Source of the DNA: Pleurocapsales cyanobacterium LEGE 06147
GTDB taxonomy: Bacteria > Cyanobacteriota > Cyanobacteriia > Cyanobacteriales > Xenococcaceae
Length of the DNA: 52,755 nt
Assembly (NCBI GenBank): GCA_015207585.1
Contig: JADEWQ010000032.1
Location: 1-52,755 of the forward strand
Reading direction: 5' to 3'
Shown here in pieces: positions 1-7,486 of the stretch; within the stretch, counting starts at the first letter, position 1; the number at the start of each line of letters is the position of its first letter. Under the pieces are notes generated by a model. It was given only the letters and a program-made list of their open reading frames with translations. It did not search any database and had not been told where the DNA came from. Position numbers and translations under genes: made by a program.

Positions 1-339
1 CATGCTGAAATGACCTTCCAGAACTTTTGTTGTTACCTATAAGCTCAATTTAAGTCATTTAGCGACACTAAATTTCTCATAGATCGCGATCGCTTTTCTT
101 GGATTTGTTAAGTTCGTCAGCAGTATCCTCATCTGTACAGAAACCTGAACGATAACAAAGACCGTCACAATGAGAACTTTAAAGCATTCTATTCAGATCG
201 AGTAGTCACCAGAGAAAGGGTAATACTATCTTTTTCCTTTGAGTTTTTTTAAGATTAATTTCGCCGAGCGACGATAATAGTACAAATGAACTAAGATAAA
301 TTAATCGGCAGACGAATGTTGAGCAAGGAGTTGAAAACC
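1..339. other. Non-coding leader, no gene seen
   Basis: No convincing gene is seen here. Short minus-strand reading frames overlap the VOC pseudogene downstream and show no family features. A GCGATCGC octamer lies near 86-93. A purine-rich ribosome-binding-like stretch (gcaaggag, about 323-330) precedes the decayed ATG at 340, so the promoter of that former gene presumably lay here. Confidence 0.5.
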
Positions 340-581
340 ATGGCTGACAACGCCAACCAAACAGTAGCGACTGTAATTCCGACTTTGGGCTATAAAGACG
401 CTGTCGCTGCGAGCGAGTGATTTCGCCAGGCATTTAGTTTGAGCAACACCTGGTTCCGGTGAGAATGGCACGGTGCGCTTCTCACCCGCATTCGCGAGAG
501 CGCCCATGTCCAGTTAGTTTTGGTAATCCGGAGGGATACCTGTGGAATTTCGGCACCTACGATCCGTGGAGCGCAGCATAA
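340..581 (+). pseudogene. Decayed VOC/glyoxalase-family gene
   Basis: The ATG at 340 opens a frame reading MADNANQTVATVIPTLGYKD, typical of the start of VOC-fold (glyoxalase/bleomycin resistance) proteins. A TGA at 418-420 interrupts it where a Trp codon would be expected. Coherent pieces continue in other frames: GENGTVRFSP near 460-490, and GYLWNFGTYDPWSAA with a stop at 534-581, the usual C-terminal motif of this family. Intact relatives have about 130-150 residues, while only about 80 codons of recognisable sequence remain, so there are frameshifts, a nonsense change and probably internal deletions. It sits just upstream of an intact PhnB-like VOC gene. The call rests on motif recognition. 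Confidence 0.75.
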
Positions 582-616
582 GTACACAACCTATTCATCA
601 GCCTTAGGAGGGCACT

Positions 617-1027
617 ATGCAAGTGAATCCTTACCTGTTTTTCAACGGTCAATGCGAGGAAGCGTTTAAGTTCTATGAGCGGTCTCTGGGGGGCAAACTC
701 GATGCCATGCTCACCTTTGTCGGTTCCCCATCGGAAGGCGAGGTGCCACCAGAATGGGGACATAAAATCATGCATGCTCACCTCACTTTGGGCAACTGGA
801 CCTTGATGGGGTCTGACTGTCCGCCAGGACAATACGAAGCACCTAAAGGCTTTTCGGTATCGCTCCAACTTAATGACCTGGCAGAGACAGAACGCATCTT
901 TCACACCCTGGCCGAAGGCGGCACCATACAGATGCCGCTTCAGGAAACCTTCTGGGTAGTCCGGTTTGGCATGCTGGTCGATCGATTTGGCACCCCCTGG
1001 ATGATTAACTGCGACCAAGCTGCCTGA
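617..1027 (+). CDS. PhnB-like VOC family protein
   Basis: This 136-residue protein has the PhnB/YjdN form of the VOC fold: N-terminal VNPYLFFNGQCEEAFKFYE, central KIMHAHLTLGNWTLMGSD, and C-terminal FGMLVDRFGTPWMINCD. The family is often annotated as 3-demethylubiquinone methyltransferase-like, but that activity is not established for most members and no substrate is assigned here. A strong ribosome-binding site (taggagg, 604-610) fixes the ATG at 617. It lies upstream of an ECF42-type sigma factor gene, a common setting for small VOC, YCII and SnoaL proteins. A 17-base copy of its start region recurs as a dead stub at 5873. Length is normal for the family. Confidence 0.85.
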   Translation: MQVNPYLFFNGQCEEAFKFYERSLGGKLDAMLTFVGSPSEGEVPPEWGHKIMHAHLTLGNWTLMGSDCPPGQYEAPKGFSVSLQLNDLAETERIFHTLAEGGTIQMPLQETFWVVRFGMLVDRFGTPWMINCDQAA

Positions 1028-1339
1028 GCCTTTCGTGTAAAGAATTTGCAGTGCAAGGCTTTTATACAACTACGATCTGTTGTAAAAATTCGCCAGAATG
1101 AATAACACAGGAATTGGCAAAATTTTATCCCCTGAAGCTTGAGGTCGAAAGCAAACTGGTTTTGGATTGGCGATGAAGCTCATCGCTATGAAAGCATCCC
1201 GCCAGGCAGCATTGGTAAAGTATATGAAAAAGCTAAAAATGCCACCTAACGCTTGGGAGAAATCGAACGAGGGGACTAGCATTTAAGAATGTATTGGAGA
1301 GAAACAATTTACGGCAACAATCGTTTGAGAATTCGCTCG

Positions 1340-2584
1340 ATGAATCAGAACACGGTTAATCAGATGCAGAAGCAGGTGGACGATATTTATCGCTCTGAGT
1401 CACGTCGTGTCTTCGCCACCCTGATCCGCCTGCTTGGGGACTTCGACCTAGCTGAAGAAGCTCTGCACGAAGCCTTTGCAGCAGCGGTGGAGCAATGGAC
1501 ACGGGACGGGGTGCCAACCAATCCCCGCTCGTGGCTCATTTCTGCCGGACGCTTCAAAGCCATTGATGCTATTCGCCGTCGCACCCGCTTCCAAGCCTCA
1601 CTCGCAGAAATCGCCGAAAGACTCGATCGCGACCCAGCTCCCCTTGAAGGAACAGATGACGTAGAGGATGACCGGCTGCGGCTGATCTTCACTTGCTGCC
1701 ATCCGGCTCTGTCACCGGAAGCGCAGGTGGCGCTGACGCTGCGGGAGGTATGCGGACTTACGACCGAGGAAATTGCTAGTGCTTTCCTCATTACAACGCC
1801 CACGTTGGCGCAGCGGATTGTGCGTGCCAAGGCGAAAATCCGGGATGCGCGCATTCCTTATCAGGTTCCGGCGATCGCCGAGCTTCCCGAACGGTTAGAC
1901 TCTGTTTTATCTGTTATTTACCTCGTATTCAACGAGGGATATTCAGCCTCGGCAGGCGAGTCGCTAACCCGCTCCGATCTCTCCAACGAAGCCATTCGCC
2001 TGGGACGATTGCTGAGCGAGTTATTACCCAATCCAGAGGTTATGGGACTGCTGGCACTGATGCTCTTCCAGGAGTCGCGGCGCACCGCCCGCTCGTCCCC
2101 GCAGGGCGATCTCATCCTGCTCGAAAACCAGGATCGTTCCCTCTGGAACCGAGAACAGATCGCAGAAGGCAAAGTGCTGGTCGAGCGAGCCCTCTCTTCA
2201 CAGCGGTTTGGGGCGTACGCGCTGCAAGCGGCGATCGCTGCCGTGCATGCTGAGTCCCCCAGTGCCGAGGCAACGGACTGGGGGCGGATTGTCGCCCTAT
2301 ACAACGTGCTGGCGCGAGTCGAGTCTTCACCCGTCGTTGACCTGAATCGGGCGGTGGCAGTGGCGATGCGCGATGGACCCTCAGCAGGATTGCCACTGAT
2401 TGATGCCATCTTGGCGCGGGGCGATTTGACCGACTACCACCTAGCGCACGCGGCACGAGCCGATCTGTGCCGACGACTGGGAAAAACAGCCGATGCTAGA
2501 GACTCTTACCAGCAAGCTCTGGTTTTGACTCGGCAGGAACCGGAGCGTCGTTTTCTCGAAAAACGCCTGCGCGAACTGGGCTGA
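1340..2584 (+). CDS. ECF42-type RNA polymerase sigma factor with long C-terminal extension
   Basis: The 414-residue product begins with sigma-70 region 2 (VFATLIRLLGDFDLAEEALHEAF) and region 4 (LTLREVCGLTTEEIASAFLI). A long C-terminal extension of about 220 residues follows (SVIYLVFNEGYSAS... LNRAVAVAMRDGP... YHLAHAARADLCRRLGKTADA), matching the DUF6596/TPR-like extension that defines ECF group 42. These factors are not paired with a classical anti-sigma factor; the C-terminal part is thought to control activity, and DGPF/YCII genes are the usual neighbours, as here. The start at 1340 was chosen because MNQNTVNQ looks like the family N-terminus. An in-frame ATG at 1289, with a more distant gagggg, would add 17 residues. 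Predicted targets carry the TGTCGA...CGAC sites at 2602 and 3894. Confidence 0.9.
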   Translation: MNQNTVNQMQKQVDDIYRSESRRVFATLIRLLGDFDLAEEALHEAFAAAVEQWTRDGVPTNPRSWLISAGRFKAIDAIRRRTRFQASLAEIAERLDRDPAPLEGTDDVEDDRLRLIFTCCHPALSPEAQVALTLREVCGLTTEEIASAFLITTPTLAQRIVRAKAKIRDARIPYQVPAIAELPERLDSVLSVIYLVFNEGYSASAGESLTRSDLSNEAIRLGRLLSELLPNPEVMGLLALMLFQESRRTARSSPQGDLILLENQDRSLWNREQIAEGKVLVERALSSQRFGAYALQAAIAAVHAESPSAEATDWGRIVALYNVLARVESSPVVDLNRAVAVAMRDGPSAGLPLIDAILARGDLTDYHLAHAARADLCRRLGKTADARDSYQQALVLTRQEPERRFLEKRLRELG

Positions 2585-2601
2585 AAATTTTTTGGCTCCG
2601 C

Positions 2602-2630
2602 TGTCGATTTATTGATTCGCCGAACGACTA
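2602..2630 (+). promoter_or_regulatory. Candidate ECF42 promoter
   Basis: TGTCGA (2602-2607) and CGACTA (2625-2630) are separated by 17 bases and lie 45 bases before the SnoaL-like start codon. The same arrangement, including the TTTA after the -35 box, recurs at 3894. From memory, published ECF42 targets in Streptomyces carry a TGTCGA -35 element and a CGA-type -10 element, so recognition by the sigma factor encoded just upstream is a reasonable inference. Confidence 0.6.
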
Positions 2631-2674
2631 CTAGATAGAGGCGACTATTTCAAACAACATTTGGAGGGAAAGAT

Positions 2675-3115
2675 ATGATAGCCGCAAACACGAAACTCGA
2701 AACTCAGATTCAACAACTGATTAGCGAGCAACAACGTGCCATTTGTGCCAAGGATGTCGATCGGATAATGTCCCACTATGCTACTGAGATCATTATGTTT
2801 GATGTCATGCCTCCGTTCCAGACCAAAGGAAAGGCAGCTATCCGTAAAATGTGGGAAGACTGTTTGCCCTGCTTCCCGGACTCTTTTGTGATCGAAACGC
2901 GAGACCTCAAGATTACCGTCAGTGACACCTTGGCGGTTGCACACTGGCTGTTTCGCTTTACAGGAATGGAACCAGACCATCCGGCAATGCAGACGTGGAT
3001 GCGGGTCACCGCTGTCTGCCAGAACAATCAAGGCAACTGGCAGATTTTACACGAACATATCTCTGTGCCCTTCGATCCAGAGACATCTCAAGCTGCGTTC
3101 GCGCTTGACCTTTAG
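2675..3115 (+). CDS. SnoaL-like (NTF2-fold) protein
   Basis: This 146-residue protein fits the SnoaL/ketosteroid isomerase-like NTF2 fold. An N-terminal helix (LISEQQRAICAKDVDRIMSHY) precedes FDVMPPFQTKGKAAIRKMWED, then strands ending in TWMRVTAVCQNNQGNWQILHEHISVPFD. The motif W+I+H+H near the C-terminus is common in stress-associated members. The reaction is unknown. The start at 2675 is supported by ttggaggg at 2661-2668. It directly follows the sigma factor gene and has its own candidate ECF42 promoter. The next YCII gene begins about 110 bases downstream and may be co-transcribed. Confidence 0.82.
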   Translation: MIAANTKLETQIQQLISEQQRAICAKDVDRIMSHYATEIIMFDVMPPFQTKGKAAIRKMWEDCLPCFPDSFVIETRDLKITVSDTLAVAHWLFRFTGMEPDHPAMQTWMRVTAVCQNNQGNWQILHEHISVPFDPETSQAAFALDL

Positions 3116-3222
3116 CCCGATAGAGGATCTGCGATCGCCATGTTGAATAAGAATATCTCTGGTTGCATAGCAAATATGGCGGAGATCGCTACAGGCAGTT
3201 AGCAAAATTTTGGAGGAAAACC

Positions 3223-3582
3223 ATGAAGTATATGTTGCTCATTTACAGTGATGAAAATGCCTGGACCGAGAGCGAGAAGGAACACTGCTATGCAGAGTCC
3301 GTTCAGCTCACCCAAAAGCTGAACGCGAAGGGGCAATACTTAGGCTCTTCGCCGCTTCATTCTGTTTCGACGGCGACCAGTGTTCGGATTCGTGACGGAA
3401 AACGACTGGTAACCGATGGACCATTTGCAGAAACGCACGAACAACTTGGCGGCTACTTCTTGATCGACGCGAAGGATCTTGACGAAGCCATCAATATCGC
3501 CGGACGCATTCCAGCAGCCCGTAAAGGCACTGTCGAAATTCGCCCAATTATGGAGCTATCAGGGTTGCTATCAGACCAGTAG
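3223..3582 (+). CDS. YCII/DGPF-domain protein (first copy)
   Basis: This 119-residue protein starts MKYMLLIYSDE and carries the hallmark VTDGPFAE, with D65-G66-P67-F68, followed by QLGGYFLIDAKDLDEAINIAGRIP. This is the DGPF branch of the YCII family, the commonest neighbour of ECF42 sigma factors. Its biochemical role is unknown; the fold is a ferredoxin-like dimer with a possible Asp-His catalytic pair. The ATG at 3223 is preferred over an upstream in-frame ATG at 3163 because tggagga (3211-3217) sits at ideal spacing and MKYM is the family start. Confidence 0.88.
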   Translation: MKYMLLIYSDENAWTESEKEHCYAESVQLTQKLNAKGQYLGSSPLHSVSTATSVRIRDGKRLVTDGPFAETHEQLGGYFLIDAKDLDEAINIAGRIPAARKGTVEIRPIMELSGLLSDQ

Positions 3583-3654
3583 TTGCCGCACCCTACCACT
3601 GGATGCCCCAGATTGACCCAACGTTAATCACTTCTTCCATTGGAGGAAAAATAC

Positions 3655-3834
3655 GGGACTTAGACAAAAACCGCGGTGAAAATAGCTTCAAACCAAGACA
3701 GGTAAATGATTTTAGCTTGAAACGGTATGAATTCAGAACCGACAAGGATTTCAGCCACTTTTAGGTCATCGACCTCTTTTCTTTGCCAAGACTGGTTTTC
3801 AGCCCCTTTAGGGGCTAGAAAATATCTAAGTCCC
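3655..3834. mobile_element. MITE-like element with 10-bp terminal inverted repeats
   Basis: GGGACTTAGA (3655-3664) and its perfect inverse TCTAAGTCCC (3825-3834) bound a 180-base segment with no reading frame of note. The right end holds a further palindrome, AGCCCC-TTTA-GGGGCT (3801-3816), flanked by TTTTC and GAAAA. The sequence just left of the element (tggaggaaaaata) resembles the ribosome-binding site before the first YCII gene. No clear target duplication is visible. The size and structure suggest a non-autonomous insertion sequence derivative, of unknown family. Confidence 0.5.
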
Positions 3835-3893
3835 ACTAGGCAGGGTGGTAGCCAGTTGCTTCCTAAATGTCACGGCAAAAAGTATGGCTGACC

Positions 3894-3922
3894 TGTCGAT
3901 TTAGCGAACTCTTGTTCGACTA
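3894..3922 (+). promoter_or_regulatory. Candidate ECF42 promoter (second site)
   Basis: TGTCGA (3894-3899) is followed after 17 bases by CGACTA (3917-3922). Ten bases at the left (TGTCGATTTA) and six at the right are identical to the site at 2602, while the spacer differs. It stands about 70 bases before the second YCII gene at 3993. Confidence 0.6.
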
Positions 3923-3992
3923 GAGAGTATAGCGAGGGGTGAGATTCGAGCCACTCCAGCTCAAATTCAGAAACAATCAAGGAGATTTTGCC

Positions 3993-4415
3993 ATGAAAGT
4001 AATGGTTCTAGTCAAAGCGACTCAAGATTCTGAAGCTGGCGTGATGCCCAGCAAAGAGGTTCTTACTGAAATGGGTCAATATAACGAAGCTTTGGTCAAG
4101 GCAGGAATTTTACTAGCTGGCGAGGGGCTACAGCCTAGCTCGAAAGGGGTGCGAGTGCGGTTCTCAGGCAAGAAGCGAACCGTGACCGACGGACCCTTTA
4201 CTGAGACGAAAGAGCTGATTGCTGGTTTTTGGCTCTGGCAAGTGCCATCGATGGAAGAGGCGAGCGCATGGGTTAAACGCTGCCCGATGCAAGAAGCTGA
4301 ACTTGAAATTCGCCCGGTTTTTGAAGCGGAGGATTTTGGAGAAGCACTCACGCCAGAACTCCGGGAACAGGAAGAACGCATCCGCATAGAGGTCGAAAAA
4401 CTTAAGAGTTCGTGA
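3993..4415 (+). CDS. YCII/DGPF-domain protein (second copy)
   Basis: This 140-residue protein begins MKVMVLVKATQDSEAG and contains TVTDGPFTETKELIAGFWLW, with DGPF at residues 66-69, then ELEIRPVFEAEDFGEALTPEL. It is longer than the first copy through a charged C-terminal tail (EQEERIRIEVEKLKSS), a feature of one DGPF subgroup. The start at 3993 follows aaggag (3979-3984). It has its own candidate sigma-42 promoter at 3894. The two copies are clearly diverged paralogues, not a recent duplication. Confidence 0.88.
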   Translation: MKVMVLVKATQDSEAGVMPSKEVLTEMGQYNEALVKAGILLAGEGLQPSSKGVRVRFSGKKRTVTDGPFTETKELIAGFWLWQVPSMEEASAWVKRCPMQEAELEIRPVFEAEDFGEALTPELREQEERIRIEVEKLKSS

Positions 4416-4597
4416 AGCGGTTATCCTGACGGATGCCACCACAAGCTGCTTGAGTAGTTGTTGGGACCTTGGCGATAGCAATTCTCAACAGACCACTGCA
4501 AGCAAAACATAGGGCATTAAACGCTAATCTTATTGTCCGTCAGCACTCAAGGAATGAATTAACCGCCTTGCCAAATACCTGTCTGAGGCTTTGAAAC

Positions 4598-5026
4598 ATG
4601 GAAAACACAATGAAGACAACCGAAATTAGTTGCCTATGTGGATCCGTCAAGGTGCAGCTCAAAGGCGAACCCACTACTCAATTCTATTGCCACTGCGATG
4701 ACTGTCAAGCTACGAGTGGTGGGGCCTATATCGGTATCGCCATCTATCCAGCGGATGCGGTCTCGGTCACGCAGGGCGAACTGATAACTTGGACGCTCAA
4801 GACGCTGCCCCGTCAGCGATGCTCCGTCTGCGGGACCCATGTAATGGCTAAGGTCCCCGGTCTAGCTGAATACGGGGTGAAGGCAAATCTCCTGCCTCTA
4901 GGGACGTTCAAACCTGAGTGTCACATCCAGTGCCAGCATGCCATCCTTCCTATTAAGGATAATTTGCCGCACTTCAAATCCTTCCCAACCAGCTTCGGTG
5001 GATCGGATGAGACTGTCGATTGGTAA
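4598..5026 (+). CDS. GFA/CENP-V family zinc-binding protein
   Basis: This 142-residue protein has the cysteine pattern of the GFA (glutathione-dependent formaldehyde-activating enzyme-like) fold: C12-x-C14, C31-H-C33-x2-C36 and C75-x2-C78, which bind zinc in characterised members. Most such proteins have no demonstrated formaldehyde-related activity, so the substrate is left open. The ATG at 4598 follows gagg at 4585-4588; an internal ATG at 4610 (MKTTE) is possible. It belongs to the sigma-factor-linked cluster of small cytoplasmic enzyme-like proteins. Confidence 0.82.
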   Translation: MENTMKTTEISCLCGSVKVQLKGEPTTQFYCHCDDCQATSGGAYIGIAIYPADAVSVTQGELITWTLKTLPRQRCSVCGTHVMAKVPGLAEYGVKANLLPLGTFKPECHIQCQHAILPIKDNLPHFKSFPTSFGGSDETVDW

Positions 5027-5040
5027 CTGACGCGAGCCGA
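5014..5040 (+). promoter_or_regulatory. Weak third ECF42-like site
   Basis: TGTCGA at 5014-5019 lies inside the end of the GFA gene, with CGA 18 bases later (5038-5040) in place of CGACTA after 17. It would drive the broken DUF1772-like gene at 5097. The spacing and -10 mismatch make it much weaker than the sites at 2602 and 3894, and it may be chance. Confidence 0.25.
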
Positions 5041-5096
5041 AGTCCAACACAAAACTTAAAATGGTCTGCTGGAAATTTGGCTAGGAGGTGCAAATA

Positions 5097-5608
5097 ATGT
5101 TCAGCATTTTGCAGGTTTTGACCGTGATTGTGGTAGCTGTGGCGATGGCTCTAGCTCTCGCACACGCTCTTGAGTTGCCGGGCAAGATGAGGCTTGACAA
5201 AGAGACGTATTACGCCATGCAGCCCATCTATTATCCGGGGTTCACATCGGAGGAATTAGCGAACCGATTAGCATACTCTCCGCGATTATCCTCTTATTCC
5301 TTACGCCGTCGGGAAGCGCAGTCTTCTGGTTGACGCTCGTGGCATTACTCGGACTCATTAGTATGCAGGCAGTGTATTGGCTCTTTACGCATCCGGTCAA
5401 TCAGTTCTGGGTTGAGGGTGAAAACCTGAATCGCTTTAGTTCTGGCTTTTTCTCATTCGGAGCAAATAGATCTCGACTTGAGAACGAAACTCGTCCACTA
5501 GATTGGAAGGAGTTGCGCGATCGCTGGGAGTACTCGCATGTAGCGCGAGCGGGATGTGCGCTCTTGAGTCTAGTCGCGCTCGTCATTGCCATCTCTTATA
5601 GTAAATAG
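5097..5608 (+). pseudogene. DUF1772-like membrane protein gene with a single-base frameshift
   Basis: The first frame gives MFSILQVLTVIVVAVAMALALAH... and runs to PIYYPGFT near 5243, then continues wrongly to a stop at 5333. Reading one base over restores GGISEPISILSAIILLFLTPSGSAVFW followed by LVALLGLISMQAVYWLF... to the stop at 5608. Joined, they give about 170 residues with four hydrophobic segments and an N/W-rich loop (PVNQFWVEG), as in DUF1772-type small membrane proteins. One missing base near 5244 explains the break. The start at 5097 follows aggagg (5083-5088). It could be a sequencing error rather than a true pseudogene. Confidence 0.75.
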
Positions 5609-5614
5609 CTGGAG

Positions 5615-5643
5615 TTGGATTCGTCTCAATAAAGACGAACCAA
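5615..5643. terminator. Hairpin after the DUF1772-like gene
   Basis: TTGG-a-TTCGTCT (5615-5626) pairs with AGACGAA-CCAA (5633-5643) around a short loop. There is no clear T-run, so it is only a possible terminator. A CT-rich, low-complexity stretch typical of cyanobacterial spacers follows at about 5744-5771. Confidence 0.35.
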
Positions 5644-5861
5644 TCTACATAGAGTCAAGCCCAATAAACCAGGGTTGAGGACATCAAGAAGTTTAAGAAT
5701 TGCTGTTTAAGTTTTGCGAGCGCTTAGCGCAAGTCTCAATTGCCCTTCTGCCCTCTGCCTCCTGCCTTCCGTCTTCATTCAAAGTACGCTTGAACTATAA
5801 AACTAAGGTTAGGCAGCCCCATTATTTCTCGCGATCGCATTCCTCAATCATTAATTACCAA

Positions 5862-5890
5862 AGGAGGACATGATGCAAGTGAATCCTTAG
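5862..5890 (+). pseudogene. Stub of a second PhnB-like gene
   Basis: A ribosome-binding site (aaggagg) is followed by ATGCAAGTGAATCCTTA at 5873-5889, identical to the first 17 bases of the intact VOC gene at 617. The next base makes a TAG stop (5888-5890) and the similarity ends at once. It looks like the scar of a duplicated or rearranged gene start. Confidence 0.6.
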
Positions 5891-5939
5891 AGCAAGCTTC
5901 CTCATGAACCGAACGTTACAGCAATAAGGAGATAAAGCA

Positions 5940-6452
5940 ATGGAGACAACCAAGATACAACAACCAACGATGAATCCTGAACCACAGAACGAACATCAGT
6001 GGCTACAGAAGCTCGTTGGGGAGTGGGTATACGAAACAGAGATGACGATGGGATCGAAGCAGCCTCCTGAAAAGTCCACGGGAACCGAGAGTGTGCGATC
6101 GCTTGGCGGACTCTGGATTGTCGCTGAGGGACAAGGCGAGATGCCTGGATGCGTTACCGCGACAACCATAATGACGCTTGGCTACGACCCGCAAAAGCAG
6201 AAGTACGTAGGTACATGGATCGGGTCGATGATGACTTACCTCTGGGTGTATGACGGCGGACTAGATGGGGATGGAAAAGTGCTCACTCTCGATTCCGAGG
6301 GACCCGATCTGACTATCGAGGGGAAGATGGCAAAGTACAGAGACGCGATCGAGTTCAAAAGCGACGATTACCGGGTACTGACATCGCAGGTGTTGGGCAA
6401 TGACGGGCAGTGGCACCAGTTCATGACAACAAACTATCGGCGGAAGCCATAG
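5940..6452 (+). CDS. DUF1579 family protein
   Basis: This 170-residue protein matches DUF1579: HQWLQKLVGEWVYETEM near the N-terminus, SVRSLGGLWIVAEGQGEM, TIMTLGYDPQKQKYVGTWIGSMM, and a C-terminal GQWHQFMTTNYRRK. The fold is thought to be lipocalin-like; no reaction is known. DUF1579 genes are regular members of ECF42/DGPF neighbourhoods. The ATG at 5940 is preceded by aaggag. It is the last gene of the plus-strand cluster, followed by a long perfect hairpin at 6635. Confidence 0.85.
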   Translation: METTKIQQPTMNPEPQNEHQWLQKLVGEWVYETEMTMGSKQPPEKSTGTESVRSLGGLWIVAEGQGEMPGCVTATTIMTLGYDPQKQKYVGTWIGSMMTYLWVYDGGLDGDGKVLTLDSEGPDLTIEGKMAKYRDAIEFKSDDYRVLTSQVLGNDGQWHQFMTTNYRRKP

Positions 6453-6634
6453 CGGTAGGAAGATTACTGTAATTTAGAGAAAGTCTCATAATCCTGAAAA
6501 GTGATTGCTTCAATCTCAGTTCTACCGAGGTTGCGCTTGGAGAAAATAAGGATACCATAATCGTTGCGGTGAGCGATCGCTTTTTTGCAAATCTTGAACG
6601 TCTGAATTTATGGACTCAAGAAGGAAAGAATTCG

Positions 6635-6671
6635 CGAGGCGTTCCTATCGAGTAGAGATAGGAACGCCTCG
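6635..6671. terminator. Perfect 15-bp stem-loop
   Basis: CGAGGCGTTCCTATC (6635-6649) and its exact inverse (6657-6671) enclose a 7-base loop. It lies 180 bases after the DUF1579 gene. There is no T-run, so it may be a factor-dependent terminator, a processing stem or a dispersed palindrome. The perfect stem suggests it is maintained or recently inserted. Confidence 0.4.
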
Positions 6672-6771
6672 AAGAGTTATCCATTTGTAAGTTTTTGTAA
6701 GTTTCAAAAAGATGAGGAGATATTCATCGCAACAATTGTAACGATGTATGTAAATCTCACATTACACGGGA

Positions 6772-6942
6772 TTAACTAGAGCTAAACAACTGGCGATTAT
6801 TGTCGGTTCCGAGAAAGCGATCGCGATCTCTGTCAAACAAGTGAAATCACCGAGTCTCCTGCGCGGGAATTTAATTCCCGCGCCCGACTCGCTCAAACAA
6901 CAGCAAAGATACACTCGCTTGCAGGAGCGATTACTAGCCTGA
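6772..6942 (+). pseudogene. 3' remnant of a RecD-like helicase gene with a palindromic insertion
   Basis: The frame reads LTRAKQLAIIVGSEKAIAISVKQVK, then 16 foreign codons, then KQQQRYTRLQERLLA and a stop. This is the C-terminal signature of RecD2/UvrD-type helicases (motif VI, LTRAK, and the closing RxxRLxxRL). No start codon or upstream helicase sequence is present, so only about 40 native codons remain. The foreign codons (6847-6894) contain a palindrome, GCGCGGGAATT-T-AATTCCCGCGC at 6861-6883, extended by GAGTC/GACTC at 6852 and 6886. Confidence 0.65.
6852..6890. repeat. Palindromic repeat inserted in frame in the helicase remnant
   Basis: An 11-bp perfect inverted repeat around one central T (6861-6883) is flanked by a second short inverted pair, GAGTC and GACTC. 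It interrupts otherwise continuous helicase codons without breaking the frame. It differs in sequence from the insertions in gcvP and the dehydratase gene but behaves in the same way. Confidence 0.5.
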
Positions 6943-7056
6943 CGGTGCATTCTGCGTTTTAAGTGAGTTATTAGTTATTAGCTCTAGTGGTGTTTATGTG
7001 TGCGACACTTTCTCTATTTGCATTTTTTACTCTCTATTTTTATGAAAGAAAAAAGC

Positions 7057-7428
7057 TTAAATTGAGCTGATTGAATCGATTTGGTTCTGCTCCTGTTTCA
7101 TTAATTCAACCGTGCGTTTTTCCCATTCGTCTGGATCGAGCAAATTAAATTCAGAGACTAATTGCTCTAGAGCTTGAAGCCACTGCTGGTAATAATCCCA
7201 ACTAAAGTCATCTTTAAAATGGGTTGTCTCCCACTCTGCAATCGAGGCGATCAACTTCTGTCGGAAGTCTTCCCATTCGTAATGTCCCTTCTTGGACAAA
7301 GCAAGGGCAATCCCAAAGGCGCGTTCTTCCCAAAATCGAGCGAATTTTAATGTTCCATTATCGCGAGGGGGAGAAGTTTCGTTGCCCATCATACTTGTGA
7401 CAGCAAAGTGCTCAAATCGAAGTTGCAC
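7057..7428 (-). CDS. Nitrile hydratase accessory protein
   Basis: This 123-residue protein contains PPRDNGTLKFARFWEERAFGIALALSKKGHYEWEDFRQKL, the signature of the small nitrile hydratase accessory or activator proteins, which resemble the beta-subunit N-terminal domain. In cobalt enzymes such proteins carry the alpha subunit during metal insertion. The GTG start at 7428 is preferred because aggag stands nine bases upstream; an internal ATG-ATG twelve codons on is an alternative. It is the last gene of the minus-strand operon, 58 bases after the alpha subunit. It has no cysteine motif of its own, as expected. Confidence 0.82.
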   Translation of the reverse strand: MQLRFEHFAVTSMMGNETSPPRDNGTLKFARFWEERAFGIALALSKKGHYEWEDFRQKLIASIAEWETTHFKDDFSWDYYQQWLQALEQLVSEFNLLDPDEWEKRTVELMKQEQNQIDSISSI

Positions 7429-7486
7429 AAATGTTATCTCCTAAATTAACTATCATTCCATGTAGAAAGCATGACAGAGAGCTTGA

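Noticed and set aside
206-587. Three minus-strand frames of 65-75 codons at the left edge
   Set aside because: They lie antisense to the decayed VOC gene, have no ribosome-binding site and no family features.
1028-1288. Short open stretch WIGDEAHRYESIPPGSIGKVYEKAKNAT before the sigma factor gene
   Set aside because: It reads like protein but has no start codon or recognisable family, so it is not listed as a gene; it may be a further remnant.
1387-2456. Long minus-strand frames (155, 163 and 114 codons) inside the sigma factor gene
   Set aside because: They are antisense shadows of a well-supported coding region with strong codon bias.
3583-3992. tRNA-like GAGATTCGAGCC sequence near 3942
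   Set aside because: No acceptor, D or anticodon stems of a tRNA can be formed around it.
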